Below are positions 7,207 to 16,927 of a stretch of 60,374 bases of DNA, piece after piece. Each line of letters opens with the position of its first letter. The stretch's first letter is position 1. A model generated the notes under the pieces. It saw only the letters and a list, made by a program, of their open reading frames with translations, did not search any database and was not told the origin of the DNA. The stretch spans positions 1 to 60,374 of the forward strand of contig CADAAR010000010.1 of the NCBI GenBank assembly GCA_902785945.1, given 5' to 3'. This DNA comes from an uncultured Prevotellaceae bacterium (lineage in GTDB: Bacteria > Bacteroidota > Bacteroidia > Bacteroidales > Bacteroidaceae). The position numbers and the translations under genes are program-made.

Positions 7207-8874
7207 ATGATAGAAAGATTTTTAAAACAGACCAAGTTCACGTCTGTTGAGGACTACAACAAGAACCTGGAGTTCATCATCCCAGAGAACTTCAACTTTG
7301 CCTACGACGTGATGGACGCGTGGGCTGAGGAGGCACCTGAGAAGCTGGCCATCCTTTGGACAAACGATCAAGGCGAAGAGATCCGCACCACCTACGGAGA
7401 GCTGAAAGAACAGACCGATCAGGCTGCCAGCTATCTGCAGACACTGGGCATTGGCAAGAACGACCCTGTGATGCTTATTCTGAAACGTCGTTATGAGTGG
7501 TGGGTCGTGATGCTCGCCCTTTGTAAGATCGGTGCCATCGTGATTCCTGCCACCCACATGCTGACCAAACATGACATCGTATATCGTAATACACGTGCTT
7601 CTGTAAAGGCCATCATCTGCGTAGACGATCCATACGTGGTGAGCCAGATTCAAGCCGCCATGCCCGAGAGCCCCACAGTGAAGCAATATATCACCATTAC
7701 CGATCATGGCAAGCCCATTCCTGAGGGATTCCACGACTGGCAAAGTGAGTGGAAGCAGGCGCCAAAATTTGTGCGTCCCGCTTTCGTGAATACCAACGAC
7801 GACACCATGCTGATGTACTTCACATCTGGTACCAGCGGTGAACCCAAGATGGTAGCGCACGACTATCTCTATGCCATGGGCCATCTCTCAACTGGTGTGT
7901 TCTGGCATAACCTCCACGAGGGCTCGCTCCATCTCACCGTAGCCGATACTGGCTGGGGTAAAGCCGTTTGGGGAAAGTTCTATGGCCAGTGGTTTGCTGG
8001 TGCCACCGTGTTCGTCTTCGACCATGAGAAGTTCAATGCCGACACCCTCTTGCGTCAGATGGAGAAATACAAGGTAACGAGCTTCTGTGCTCCCCCTACC
8101 ATCTATCGCTTTATGATACGTGAGGATTTGTCGAAGTACGACCTGTCGAGTCTCGAATACTGCACTACTGCTGGTGAGGCCTTGAACCCTGCCGTCTTCG
8201 ATAAGTTCTATGAGAAGACTGGAATCAAGATGATGGAGGGCTTTGGTCAGACAGAGACCACGATGACCCTCGGCACATTCCCCTGGATGACACCCAAACC
8301 AGGCTCTATGGGTATCCCCAATGCCCAATACGATATCGACCTGATCCGTGCCGACGGTACGCCTTGTGAGGATGGTGAGAAGGGCGAAATCGTAGTACGC
8401 GTCGGCGATCGCAAGCCCATCGGTCTTTTCAAGGAATACTACCGTGACCCGGAACTGACCCGCGAGGCCTGGCACGACGGTCTCTACCATACAGGCGACA
8501 TGGCCTGGCGTGATGAGGACGGCTATTACTGGTTTGAGGGTCGTATCGACGACGTGATCAAGTCATCAGGCTATCGTATTGGTCCGTTCGAGGTGGAGAG
8601 CGCCTTGATGACACACCCCGCCGTGGTAGAATGTGCCATCACCGGTGTGCCCGACGATATCCGTGGTATGGTGGTCAAGGCTACTGTTGTTCTCGGTAAG
8701 GAGTGGAAGGACAAGGCTGGCGAAGACCTCATTAAGGAGCTGCAACAGCACGTTAAGAAGGAAACGGCGCCCTATAAATACCCACGTATCGTGGAGTTCG
8801 TCGACGAACTACCCAAGACCATCTCCGGCAAGATCCGTCGCGTGGAAATCCGCAAGAAAGACGCGGAGAAGTAG
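7207..8874 (+). CDS. AMP-binding acyl-CoA synthetase
   Basis: A 555-residue acyl-adenylate-forming enzyme that activates a carboxylic acid with ATP and loads it on CoA. The AMP-binding P-loop is seen as MYFTSGTSGEPKMVAH, the A5 motif as GFGQTETT, A7 as YHTGDMAWRDEDGYYWFEGR, and the C-terminal catalytic lysine as PKTISGKIRR. Length and order fit acetyl/medium-chain acyl-CoA synthetases rather than long-chain FadD. The substrate cannot be fixed from sequence. It is directly downstream of the XRE-cupin gene and upstream of yraN. Confidence 0.9.
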   Translation: MIERFLKQTKFTSVEDYNKNLEFIIPENFNFAYDVMDAWAEEAPEKLAILWTNDQGEEIRTTYGELKEQTDQAASYLQTLGIGKNDPVMLILKRRYEWWVVMLALCKIGAIVIPATHMLTKHDIVYRNTRASVKAIICVDDPYVVSQIQAAMPESPTVKQYITITDHGKPIPEGFHDWQSEWKQAPKFVRPAFVNTNDDTMLMYFTSGTSGEPKMVAHDYLYAMGHLSTGVFWHNLHEGSLHLTVADTGWGKAVWGKFYGQWFAGATVFVFDHEKFNADTLLRQMEKYKVTSFCAPPTIYRFMIREDLSKYDLSSLEYCTTAGEALNPAVFDKFYEKTGIKMMEGFGQTETTMTLGTFPWMTPKPGSMGIPNAQYDIDLIRADGTPCEDGEKGEIVVRVGDRKPIGLFKEYYRDPELTREAWHDGLYHTGDMAWRDEDGYYWFEGRIDDVIKSSGYRIGPFEVESALMTHPAVVECAITGVPDDIRGMVVKATVVLGKEWKDKAGEDLIKELQQHVKKETAPYKYPRIVEFVDELPKTISGKIRRVEIRKKDAEK

Positions 8875-8896
8875 TGAACAGTGAATCGTGAATAGT
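8875..8896 (+). repeat. GTGAATAGT-type intergenic microrepeat
   Basis: The gap holds GTGAACAGTGAATCGTGAAT, three imperfect 8-bp copies of GTGAAnAn, the same family as at 6602 and 11262. Confidence 0.55.
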
Positions 8897-8897
8897 C

Positions 8898-9260
8898 TTG
8901 GCGGCACACAATGAGTTAGGGAAGTGGGGTGAGGACCTGGCAGTAGCCTACCTGCAGGAAAAAGGCTATCAGCTCATCGAGCGTGACTGGAAGTCAGGTC
9001 GTCGCGACATCGACATCATCGCCAAAGATGAAACCGGAACTATTGTGTTCGTAGAGGTGAAGACCCGTCGCAGTCGGGTGTTTGGCGAACCGGAAGAAGC
9101 CATCGACTATAGGAAGATGCAGAGTCTCCAACAAGCCATCAACCACTATATCAAGTTCCGCCATATCAACAACGACGTGCGTTTTGATATCATCAGTATC
9201 GTTGGCACCATAGGCTCAGAAGCAGAAATCAACCACATCAAAGATGTTGCACTGATATGA
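8898..9260 (+). CDS. yraN: YraN/UPF0102 family endonuclease-like protein
   Basis: A 120-residue protein of the UPF0102 family, related to Holliday-junction resolvase-like nucleases. The family start NELGKWGEDLAVAYLQEKGY and the nuclease core RDIDIIAKDETGTIVFVEVKTR (D-x-n-E-V-K) are intact. The start is a TTG at 8898: the only nearby ATG is out of frame and MAAHNELGKWGE aligns with family N-termini. The gene overlaps proB by 4 bp. Its biological role is not settled. Confidence 0.88.
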   Translation: MAAHNELGKWGEDLAVAYLQEKGYQLIERDWKSGRRDIDIIAKDETGTIVFVEVKTRRSRVFGEPEEAIDYRKMQSLQQAINHYIKFRHINNDVRFDIISIVGTIGSEAEINHIKDVALI

Positions 9261-10030
9261 AAAGAAGGATTGTTATAAAGATAGGATCGAACGTACTGAC
9301 ACGTCAGGACGGTAAACTCGACGTTACCCGTATGTCGGCACTCGTCGACCAGATAGCTTGGTTGAGAAAGCATGATATCGAGGTGATTCTCGTTTCGTCA
9401 GGAGCAGTCGCCTGCGGGCGACGGGAGTTAACCGTCGATCACTCACTCGACTCCGTAGAACAACGTCAGCTCTTCTCCGCCGTGGGTCAGGTAAAACTTG
9501 TGGGACTTTATTATGACCTGTTCCGTGAGTTCGGCATCCACGTCGGTCAGGTACTGACCATGAAGGAGAACTTCGAGCCAGGTGAGCAGTACCGCAACCA
9601 GCGAGCTTGTATGACAGTGATGCTGGAGAATAACGTTCTGCCCATCGTCAATGAGAACGACACCGTCTCTGTCACCGAACTGATGTTTACGGATAACGAT
9701 GAGCTCTCTGGCCTTATCGCACAGATGATGCAGGCCGATACACTCATCCTGCTGTCCAACATCGATGGCATCTATGACGGCCATCCTGACAACCCCTCAT
9801 CGCGTATTATTCCGAAGGTAGAGCCAGGCCGCGACCTGTCGCAGTATATCAAGGAAGAAAAGAGTGCCTTCGGCCGTGGTGGCATGCATTCCAAATACAC
9901 CACTGCCAGCAAGGTCTCACAGGCTGGCATCCGTGTCATCATCGCCAATGGCGAACGTGAAAACATCCTCATCAATTTACAAGAACATTCTGAAACAACC
10001 CCACATACCGAATTCCTACCATGCAACTGA
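9257..10030 (+). CDS. proB: Glutamate 5-kinase, short form without PUA domain
   Basis: A 257-residue amino-acid kinase that phosphorylates glutamate for proline synthesis. The kinase fold is seen from [13 protein letters not shown] through [24 protein letters not shown] and [14 protein letters not shown]. It ends after about 255 residues, so the C-terminal PUA domain of the 367-residue E. coli enzyme is missing; short forms of this kind are known. The last bases overlap the start of proA by 10 bp, implying coupled translation. Confidence 0.94.
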   Translation: MKRRIVIKIGSNVLTRQDGKLDVTRMSALVDQIAWLRKHDIEVILVSSGAVACGRRELTVDHSLDSVEQRQLFSAVGQVKLVGLYYDLFREFGIHVGQVLTMKENFEPGEQYRNQRACMTVMLENNVLPIVNENDTVSVTELMFTDNDELSGLIAQMMQADTLILLSNIDGIYDGHPDNPSSRIIPKVEPGRDLSQYIKEEKSAFGRGGMHSKYTTASKVSQAGIRVIIANGERENILINLQEHSETTPHTEFLPCN

Positions 10031-11262
10031 AAGAGACTTTTGAAAGCGTGAAACGGGCTAGCAAGACGTTGGCCCTGTTAAGCGACGAACAGCGAAATGC
10101 GATTCTGCTGGCCGTGGCAGATGCCATCATCAATAATCAGGAAAGAATCCTTAAGGCCAATGGTGAAGACCTGGCCAAGATGGACCAATCAAGTCCTCTT
10201 TACGATCGTCTTCAGCTGACGGAGAGTCGTCTGGAAGGCATCGCCGCCGACATGCGCAACGTTGCCACCCTGCCCTCACCCTTAGGACATATCACCAAAC
10301 AGAAAACACTCCCCAATGGTCTGCGTCTCTGTCGTGTCAGTGTACCTTTCGGTGTCATCGGTATGATCTACGAGGCCCGTCCCAACGTCACCTTCGACGT
10401 CTTCTCACTCTGTTTTAAGAGTGGCAATGCCTGTGTACTGAAAGGCGGTAAGGATGCCGACTGCTCCAACCGCGAAGAGGTGGCCCTGATTCATGAGGTC
10501 TTGGAGCGATATGGTGTTTCGAAAGATGTGGTAGCCCTGTTGCCTGCCACCCATGAGGCGACTGGCGAGATGCTCAATGCGGTGGGTTATGTAGACCTCT
10601 GCATCCCCCGCGGCGGCCGCAAACTCATCGACTTTGTCCGCGATACCGCCCGCATCCCCGTCATCGAGACCGGCGCCGGTGTGGTAAACACCTATTTCGA
10701 TAAAGACGGTGACCTGGAGATGGGCCGCGCCATCATCAACAATGCCAAGACCCGTCGTGTCTCTGTCTGCAACGCCCTAGATTGCCTGCTAGTCCATAAA
10801 GATCGTCTAGATGATCTGGAGAGTCTAGTCGAGCCTATGGCTGAAAAGCATGTCCTTATCTATGCCGACGAGAAGGCATTTGCCGCCCTTGATGGGAAAT
10901 ACCCCTATCTGGAGCACGCCACTGCCGATAGCTTCGGTACGGAGTTCATGGACTATAAGCTCGCCATCAAGACCGTTGCTTCATTGGAAGAAGCCCTCGC
11001 CCATATCGACGAGAACGGCTCTGGCCATAGCGAGTCTATCATCACGATGAACGAAGCCGTAGCCCGGAAGTTCCAGATGCATATCGATGCCGCATGCGTC
11101 TATTGGAACGCCCCCACATCGTTTACCGACGGTGCCCAGTTCGGCCTTGGTGCTGAGATTGGTATCTCCACCCAGAAGCTCGGTCCCCGAGGTCCCATGG
11201 CGCTCGAGGAGATCTGCACCTACAAGTGGCTCATTGAGGGCGAAGGCCAAACCCGCCCATAA
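10021..11262 (+). CDS. proA: Gamma-glutamyl phosphate reductase
   Basis: A 413-residue NADPH-dependent enzyme of the aldehyde-dehydrogenase superfamily, making glutamate-5-semialdehyde. Family motifs include [40 protein letters not shown], the catalytic-cysteine segment [14 protein letters not shown], and the C-terminal [18 protein letters not shown]. Length is normal. It follows proB with overlap and precedes argF' by 28 bp. Confidence 0.96.
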   Translation: MQLKETFESVKRASKTLALLSDEQRNAILLAVADAIINNQERILKANGEDLAKMDQSSPLYDRLQLTESRLEGIAADMRNVATLPSPLGHITKQKTLPNGLRLCRVSVPFGVIGMIYEARPNVTFDVFSLCFKSGNACVLKGGKDADCSNREEVALIHEVLERYGVSKDVVALLPATHEATGEMLNAVGYVDLCIPRGGRKLIDFVRDTARIPVIETGAGVVNTYFDKDGDLEMGRAIINNAKTRRVSVCNALDCLLVHKDRLDDLESLVEPMAEKHVLIYADEKAFAALDGKYPYLEHATADSFGTEFMDYKLAIKTVASLEEALAHIDENGSGHSESIITMNEAVARKFQMHIDAACVYWNAPTSFTDGAQFGLGAEIGISTQKLGPRGPMALEEICTYKWLIEGEGQTRP

Positions 11263-11288
11263 TAGTGAATAACGAATAGTGAATAATT
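11262..11288 (+). repeat. GTGAATAa-type intergenic microrepeat
   Basis: ATAGTGAATAACGAATAGTG followed by AATAATTA fills the proA-argF' gap, another instance of the GTGAATAGT family. Confidence 0.5.
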
Positions 11289-11290
11289 AT

Positions 11291-12256
11291 ATGAAATCAT
11301 TTATCAACGTTCAGGATATCGGTCCGCTGGACAAGGCGATGGCCGAAGCATTTGAGATCAAGAACGACCGTTACAAGTATCAGCATCTGGGCAAGAACAA
11401 GACCCTGATGATGATCTTCTTCAACAATAGTCTGCGCACCCGTCTCTCCACCCAGAAGGCAGCCATGAACCTCGGCATGAATGTCATCGTGCTCGATGTG
11501 AACGCCGGTGCATGGAAACTCGAGACAGAACGTGGCGTCATCATGGACGGCGACAAGAGCGAGCACCTGCTCGAAGCTATCCCCGTGATGGGTTGCTACT
11601 GTGACCTGATTGGTGTGCGCAGTTTTGCCGGTCTAACCGACCGTGACTACGACTATGCCGAGACCGTGCTCCAGCAATTTATTAAATACTCCGGCCGTCC
11701 CGTGTTTGCCATGGAGACTGCCACCGTGCATCCTCTCCAGGCCTTCGCCGACCTCATTACCATAGAGGAACACAAAGTGGTAGAGCGTCCAAAGGTCGTC
11801 CTCACTTGGGCACCTCATTGCCGTGCCTTGCCACAGGCTGTACCTAACAGCTTCGCCCAATGGATGAATGCCGCTCCCGATGTGGATCTCGTCATTACCC
11901 ACCCTGAGGGCTACGAGCTCGATCCGCAATTCGTTGGCAATGCCGTCGTTGAGTACGACCAGAAGAAGGCCTTCGAAGACGCCGACTTCATCTATGCCAA
12001 GAACTGGAGTAATCCTGGCGTGACCAATCCCGCCGACTACGGTAAGATTACCTCAAAGGATATGTCATGGACGGTTGACACCGAACATATGTCATGGACT
12101 AACAATGGTAAGTTCATGCATTGTCTGCCTGTGCGTCGTAACCTCATCGTCACCGATGATGTCATCGAGAGCCCTAACAGCCTTGTTATCCCTGAGGCCG
12201 CCAACCGTGAGATCAGTTGTTCGGTGGTTATCAAACGTATGCTAGAAAGTTTATAG
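11291..12256 (+). CDS. argF': N-succinylornithine carbamoyltransferase
   Basis: A 321-residue carbamoyltransferase. The carbamoyl-phosphate motif SLRTRLSTQKA, the WAPH and MHCLPVRRN motifs and overall length match the Bacteroides fragilis SOTCase type, which carbamoylates N-succinylornithine rather than ornithine. The residue known to separate SOTCase from the N-acetylornithine enzyme (Pro90 in B. fragilis, Glu92 in Xanthomonas) is Ser90 here, in DGDKSEHLLEA. Ser at that place in the Xanthomonas enzyme is known to give succinylornithine activity, so the call holds. The ATG at 11291 is preferred to a GTG at 11279, because MKSFINVQDIG aligns with the family start. Confidence 0.93.
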   Translation: MKSFINVQDIGPLDKAMAEAFEIKNDRYKYQHLGKNKTLMMIFFNNSLRTRLSTQKAAMNLGMNVIVLDVNAGAWKLETERGVIMDGDKSEHLLEAIPVMGCYCDLIGVRSFAGLTDRDYDYAETVLQQFIKYSGRPVFAMETATVHPLQAFADLITIEEHKVVERPKVVLTWAPHCRALPQAVPNSFAQWMNAAPDVDLVITHPEGYELDPQFVGNAVVEYDQKKAFEDADFIYAKNWSNPGVTNPADYGKITSKDMSWTVDTEHMSWTNNGKFMHCLPVRRNLIVTDDVIESPNSLVIPEAANREISCSVVIKRMLESL

Positions 12257-12263
12257 TTTATAG

Positions 12264-13295
12264 ATGATTTCGTTCGAATGTGACTATAACAATGGTGCTT
12301 GTCAGCAGGTGCTCGACAACATTGTTAAGTATAATGATGCGAAGCCGACGCCCTACGGTTTCGATGAATTTTCGGAACGGGCAAAAGACCGCATCCGTGA
12401 AGCTTGTGGACTGCCCGATGCCCAAATTTTCTTCCTTACCGGTGGCACCCAGACCAATGCCACTACCATCGACTCGATGCTCTATCAGTATGAGGGTGTC
12501 ATCTGTGTGGGCAGCGGTCATATCAACGTGCATGAGGCCGGCGCTGTGGAGTTCACGGAACATAAGATCATCACTTTGCCCGACACCGATGGCAAACTGG
12601 AATCGAAGGTGCTCGACAAATACCTCGACGACTATATGCACGACGGCAACAAGGATCATGCCGTACATCCAGGATTGGTCTACATCACCTTCCCTACAGA
12701 GTTCGGCACACTCTACAGTGCGAAGGAACTCAATGCCATCTACCAAGTTTGCCAAAACTATGAGATACCCCTCTATATCGACGGTGCCCGACTTGGCTAT
12801 GGTCTGATGGCCGATGACAACGATATCTCCCTACCTTATCTCGCCCGCCATTGCGACGTGTTCTATATCGGTGGTACGAAGATTGGCGCCCTCTGCGGAG
12901 AGGCTGTAGTATTCACCAACCGCAAGGCCCATAAGCATTTCTTCTCCATCCAGAAGCAGCACGGCGCCGTGATAGCAAAAGGGGCTCTCATAGGTCTGCA
13001 GTTCGAGGCGCTATTCACTGACAAACTTTATTTCCAACTTTCGGAGCATGCCATTAAGATGGCCATGCGAATGAAGGATATCTTCAAGAGAAAAGGTTTC
13101 CAGTTTCTGGTCGACTCCCCCACCAACCAGCAGTTTGTCATCATCGCCAATGAACAGGCAGACCTTCTCAGCCAGAAGGTTGCTTTCACCCATTTCGGTC
13201 AGACCGACCACCATCACACCATCTGTCGTTTCGTCACCAGTTGGGCCACGACGGAGGAAGAAATCGACGAGCTCGAGAAGATTCTGAACCTATAG
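12264..13295 (+). CDS. ltaA: Low-specificity L-threonine aldolase
   Basis: A 343-residue PLP enzyme of the beta-eliminating lyase superfamily that cleaves threonine or allo-threonine to glycine and acetaldehyde. Motifs are FLTGGTQTNATTID near the N-terminus, LYIDGARLGYGL (cofactor aspartate) and YIGGTKIGALCGE with the PLP lysine. It begins 7 bp after argF' and may be the last gene of that transcript. A long hairpin follows the stop. A broader aldolase specificity is possible. Confidence 0.9.
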   Translation: MISFECDYNNGACQQVLDNIVKYNDAKPTPYGFDEFSERAKDRIREACGLPDAQIFFLTGGTQTNATTIDSMLYQYEGVICVGSGHINVHEAGAVEFTEHKIITLPDTDGKLESKVLDKYLDDYMHDGNKDHAVHPGLVYITFPTEFGTLYSAKELNAIYQVCQNYEIPLYIDGARLGYGLMADDNDISLPYLARHCDVFYIGGTKIGALCGEAVVFTNRKAHKHFFSIQKQHGAVIAKGALIGLQFEALFTDKLYFQLSEHAIKMAMRMKDIFKRKGFQFLVDSPTNQQFVIIANEQADLLSQKVAFTHFGQTDHHHTICRFVTSWATTEEEIDELEKILNL

Positions 13296-13308
13296 GAAAT
13301 TAGTTTTT

Positions 13309-13407
13309 GTTTACAGCTTACAGTTTACGGTTTACAGCTGATTACTTTTGCTGCAGTAACAATTTGCCTGGTAATCATCTGTAAACCGTAAACCGTAAAC
13401 TGTAAAC
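13309..13407. repeat. Long imperfect inverted repeat (34/37 bp arms)
   Basis: Arms 13309-13345 and 13371-13407 are reverse complements at 34 of 37 positions, with a 25-base loop. Each arm is itself built of the short repeat GTTTAC(A/G)G. No T-run follows, so it is not a classical terminator, though it would fold into a very stable stem at the 3' end of the arg/pro transcript. The remainder of 13296-13620 is AT-rich and contains only the susC promoter. Confidence 0.85.
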
Positions 13408-13537
13408 TCAAAATATTACTCGCTTTACGCCTGTGTACTTTTTACACTTATTCAACCTTTTAACACTATTTTGGCACTTTATAGACACAAAAAAGCAAAA
13501 AAAAAACAAAATAGTATCAGCAATAATCAAATAATGT

Positions 13538-13569
13538 TATGTCTTGTTCGGCTTTTTGCTGTAATTTTG
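13538..13569 (+). promoter_or_regulatory. PUL promoter upstream of susC
   Basis: TAATTTTG at 13562-13569 is an exact -7 element. The -33 match 20 bp upstream (TATG at 13538-13541) is weak, as expected for an activated promoter. The start codon follows about 45 bp after the predicted transcription start. Confidence 0.55.
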
Positions 13570-13620
13570 CAGCGTGTATTCTAACTAAGAACTACATTCT
13601 AACATAATAATAACTTAAGT

Positions 13621-16600
13621 ATGAACAAAACTTTTAGGAAAACAGCGCTAATGGTGGGTGCATTCTCCCTGTTGGGATTGTGTTACTCACCTAAGGCCTA
13701 TGCCGCTGACGCTCCTCAAGAAGTGCAGCAGGCAAAGAAGATCACAGGAACTGTGGTCGATGCGACGGGCCCCGTCATCGGAGCCAGTGTTGTCGTGAAA
13801 GGAACGTCGAATGGTGTCGCCACCGACTTCGATGGTAACTTCTCACTGAACGCCAACCCGGGTCAGACCCTGGTTATCTCTTACATTGGTTACTTGACCA
13901 AGGAAATTAAAATCACCGCTGCCCAAAGCAAGTACAACGTCACCCTCGAGGAGGACAAGAAAATATTAGACGAGGTTGTGGTGGTCGGTTATGGTACGAT
14001 GAAGAAGAGCGATATCTCTGGTGCTTCTGCAACCGTTGGTGAGAGTGCCATTAAAGGATCTCTCATCACTTCATTAGACCAAGCCTTGCAAGGCCACGCT
14101 GCCGGTGTCAGTGCAGTATCCACCTCTGGTGCTCCGGGTTCTGGCTCATCAATCCGCGTTCGTGGTACAGCCACCATCAATGCCAATGCAGAGCCGTTGT
14201 ACGTTATTGATGGTGTGATTGTTCAGAGCCAAGGTCTGACTGGCTATGATTACGGACTTGGTGATGCCCTTGGTAACGGTTCGGTATCAACCATCTCCCC
14301 GTTATCTACCATTGACCCACAGGATATTGTCAGCATGGAGATCCTGAAGGATGCCTCTGCCACTGCCATCTACGGTGCTCAGGGCGCAAACGGCGTCGTG
14401 CTGATTACAACCAAGCATGGTAAAGCCGGCGAAGCCAAGTTCTCCTATAGTGGAACGATTGCCCTAAATCGCCAGACAAAACGACTCGACATCCTTGATT
14501 TACGTGAATATGCAGACTATTATAATGCCTATGTGGAAATCGGCGAAGCCACTGCCAACCCGATATTCCTCGACAAGAGTTTACTTGGCAAAGGTACGAA
14601 CTGGCAGGATGCAGTATTCCAGACAGCCTTGATGCATCAGCATCAGGTGAGTGCACAAGGCGGTACAGACAAGGTTCGTTATTACGTCAGTGGTTCTTAT
14701 ATGAAGCAGGAGGGAACCATTATCGGATCTGAATTCAATCGTCTGTCGGCCCGCGCAAATGTTGACGCCGATCTGAAGTCCTGGCTGAAGATGGGTCTTA
14801 ATGTGGCTTTCTCTGATTCTAATGATGACCTGAAACTGGCAGATGGTGAAGAAGGTATCATCAACTACTCTCTGACCACTACGCCAAACCTGCCTATCTA
14901 CGATATGGACGGCAACTACGCCTCCAGTTCTTATGAAGGTTCTTCAAGCCCGAACCCCATTGCATTAGCATTATTGAACGAGAACAAGCTAAACCGTCAG
15001 AAATTGAATGGTAACATTTTCTTCGATGTCAAATTCTATAAAGATCTGACGTGGCACACAGAATTAGGCTTCGACCTTGGTTGGAGCAAGGCAGACCGCT
15101 ATCGTCCTATTATCAGTTTGGCAACCTATCATCAGAACAACAACACTGCCTCAACCCAGAAGAACTCCAATAAGTTCTGGCAGATTAAAAACTATGTGAC
15201 ATGGACTCACAACTTTGCCGGCAAGCATAACGTGACGGGAATGGTGGGACAAGAAGCCTGGGAGTCGTCATGGGACTATTTAAGTGCCTCCAATACCGGA
15301 CTCCCCAACGATAAGGTCCATAACGTCAAATTAGGCACGGGAAACCCCACTGTCGACTCTGGATTCGGAGAGGCTTCCATGGCTTCATTCTTCACACGAT
15401 GGACTTATAGCTACAACGACCGATACAATGCTACCTATACCTACCGCTACGATGGTAGTTCAAACTTCGGTCCGAACAAACGTTGGGCAGGATTCCATTC
15501 CTTTGCAGCCAGTTGGCGTTTCAATAACGAATCCTTCATGAAAGACATGACCTGGCTCAGCAATGGTAAGCTGCGACTCGGATGGGGACAAACTGGTAAC
15601 TCCAGTATCGGTGCTTATAAATGGGGTGTGGCCTTGAAGACACAGACCTCCGCGCTTGGTTCCGGTAACAGACCAGCAAACATTGCCAACACAGCCATTC
15701 AATGGGAAAGCCAGGAACAATTCAATGTAGGACTTGACCTTGGTGTCTTTAATAACCGCGTCAATCTGACCATCGACTGGTATCGCAAGGAGTCGAAAGA
15801 CATGCTGATGGGGCTTCAGCTCCCGGCATATATGGGAACCAGCGGCAATGGCTCTTCCGCCCTCGAAGCCCCTTCAGGCAACTATGGTACCATCCGCAAC
15901 ACAGGTCTTGAAATAACGCTGAACACTCATCCTATAGTTGGTAAGTTTGAGTGGGACTCTGAGTTCCAGATCTCATTTAACAAGAACAAGCTGGTTGCTC
16001 TGAATGATGGAACCGGCAATGCGACCTTGAAAGGCTGGGGCCAATGGGGTGATCAAGAGCCACAAGTATCGCAGACAGAAGTAGGTGGTTCATTGTTCAG
16101 TTTCTATGGTTACGTTTGTGATGGTTACTACACTTCCAAAGAGGATATTGAGAATTCACCCACTCCTGTTCATCCTGGCGTAGACGGTGTCTATGCAAAG
16201 AACAGCACCGTATGGGTAGGCGATATCAAGTACAAGGATCTTAGCGGTCCTGACGGCGTGCCCGATGGAAAGATTGATGCATACGACCGTACAGATATCG
16301 GTTCTCCATTGCCTAAATTCACTTTCGGCTGGACTAACACCTTCCGTTGGAACAACTTCGACCTGAATATCTTCATTAACGGTTCTTATGGTAACAAGGT
16401 CGGTAATTACAACAAGTACAAGCTTACCCACATGAACAACACCTGGATAAACCAACTCGATGATGTACTTGATGCCACCCGTCTGGTACCCATCGATCCT
16501 AACAAGGACTACTCTGCAGGTGTAGACCGTGGTGACGGCCAGTTGATTTGGAATTGGTACGATGATATTAATAATGTACGCATAGCTAATCCCGGCGCTT

Positions 16601-16914
16601 CTCTACCCCGTATGTCAATGGGCGACCCCAATGACAACGACCGCTGGAGCGACCGTTATATCGAAGATGCAAGTTATATCCGTCTTAAGAACATTTCCTT
16701 GGGTTATACATTCCCCAAGAAGATGGTTCGCAAACTCTCGTTGGAGACACTCCGTGTAAATGTCAACATCCAGAACCTGGTAACTATTACAGGATATGAC
16801 GGATACGATCCTGAGGTTGGTACCAGCACCCAGTCCAGCTTCGTTGCCGGACTCGACAATGGTCGTTATCCCTCCCCGACTACCTATTCATTTGGTATTA
16901 ACGTAACATTCTAA
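13621..16914 (+). CDS. susC: SusC-type TonB-dependent outer-membrane receptor
   Basis: A 1097-residue outer-membrane oligosaccharide importer. A signal peptide ends near AYAADA. It is followed by a carboxypeptidase-D-like plug extension (ITGTVVDATGPVIGASVVVKG), the TonB box (DEVVVVGYGTMKK), the plug (RVRGTATINANAEPLYVIDGV, SATAIYGAQGANGVVLITTK) and a long beta-barrel ending in an aromatic residue (INVTF). It pairs with SusD 13 bp downstream, forming the transport complex of a PUL. No regulator gene sits beside it. The glycan is inferred from the GH26 gene at the end of the operon. Confidence 0.97.
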   Translation: MNKTFRKTALMVGAFSLLGLCYSPKAYAADAPQEVQQAKKITGTVVDATGPVIGASVVVKGTSNGVATDFDGNFSLNANPGQTLVISYIGYLTKEIKITAAQSKYNVTLEEDKKILDEVVVVGYGTMKKSDISGASATVGESAIKGSLITSLDQALQGHAAGVSAVSTSGAPGSGSSIRVRGTATINANAEPLYVIDGVIVQSQGLTGYDYGLGDALGNGSVSTISPLSTIDPQDIVSMEILKDASATAIYGAQGANGVVLITTKHGKAGEAKFSYSGTIALNRQTKRLDILDLREYADYYNAYVEIGEATANPIFLDKSLLGKGTNWQDAVFQTALMHQHQVSAQGGTDKVRYYVSGSYMKQEGTIIGSEFNRLSARANVDADLKSWLKMGLNVAFSDSNDDLKLADGEEGIINYSLTTTPNLPIYDMDGNYASSSYEGSSSPNPIALALLNENKLNRQKLNGNIFFDVKFYKDLTWHTELGFDLGWSKADRYRPIISLATYHQNNNTASTQKNSNKFWQIKNYVTWTHNFAGKHNVTGMVGQEAWESSWDYLSASNTGLPNDKVHNVKLGTGNPTVDSGFGEASMASFFTRWTYSYNDRYNATYTYRYDGSSNFGPNKRWAGFHSFAASWRFNNESFMKDMTWLSNGKLRLGWGQTGNSSIGAYKWGVALKTQTSALGSGNRPANIANTAIQWESQEQFNVGLDLGVFNNRVNLTIDWYRKESKDMLMGLQLPAYMGTSGNGSSALEAPSGNYGTIRNTGLEITLNTHPIVGKFEWDSEFQISFNKNKLVALNDGTGNATLKGWGQWGDQEPQVSQTEVGGSLFSFYGYVCDGYYTSKEDIENSPTPVHPGVDGVYAKNSTVWVGDIKYKDLSGPDGVPDGKIDAYDRTDIGSPLPKFTFGWTNTFRWNNFDLNIFINGSYGNKVGNYNKYKLTHMNNTWINQLDDVLDATRLVPIDPNKDYSAGVDRGDGQLIWNWYDDINNVRIANPGASLPRMSMGDPNDNDRWSDRYIEDASYIRLKNISLGYTFPKKMVRKLSLETLRVNVNIQNLVTITGYDGYDPEVGTSTQSSFVAGLDNGRYPSPTTYSFGINVTF

Positions 16915-16927
16915 ACACTGTAGCATT

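Noticed and set aside
13309-13407. Insertion sequence ends
   Set aside because: The inverted repeat encloses only a 25-base loop and no transposase or target duplication is visible; a non-autonomous element remains possible but unsupported.
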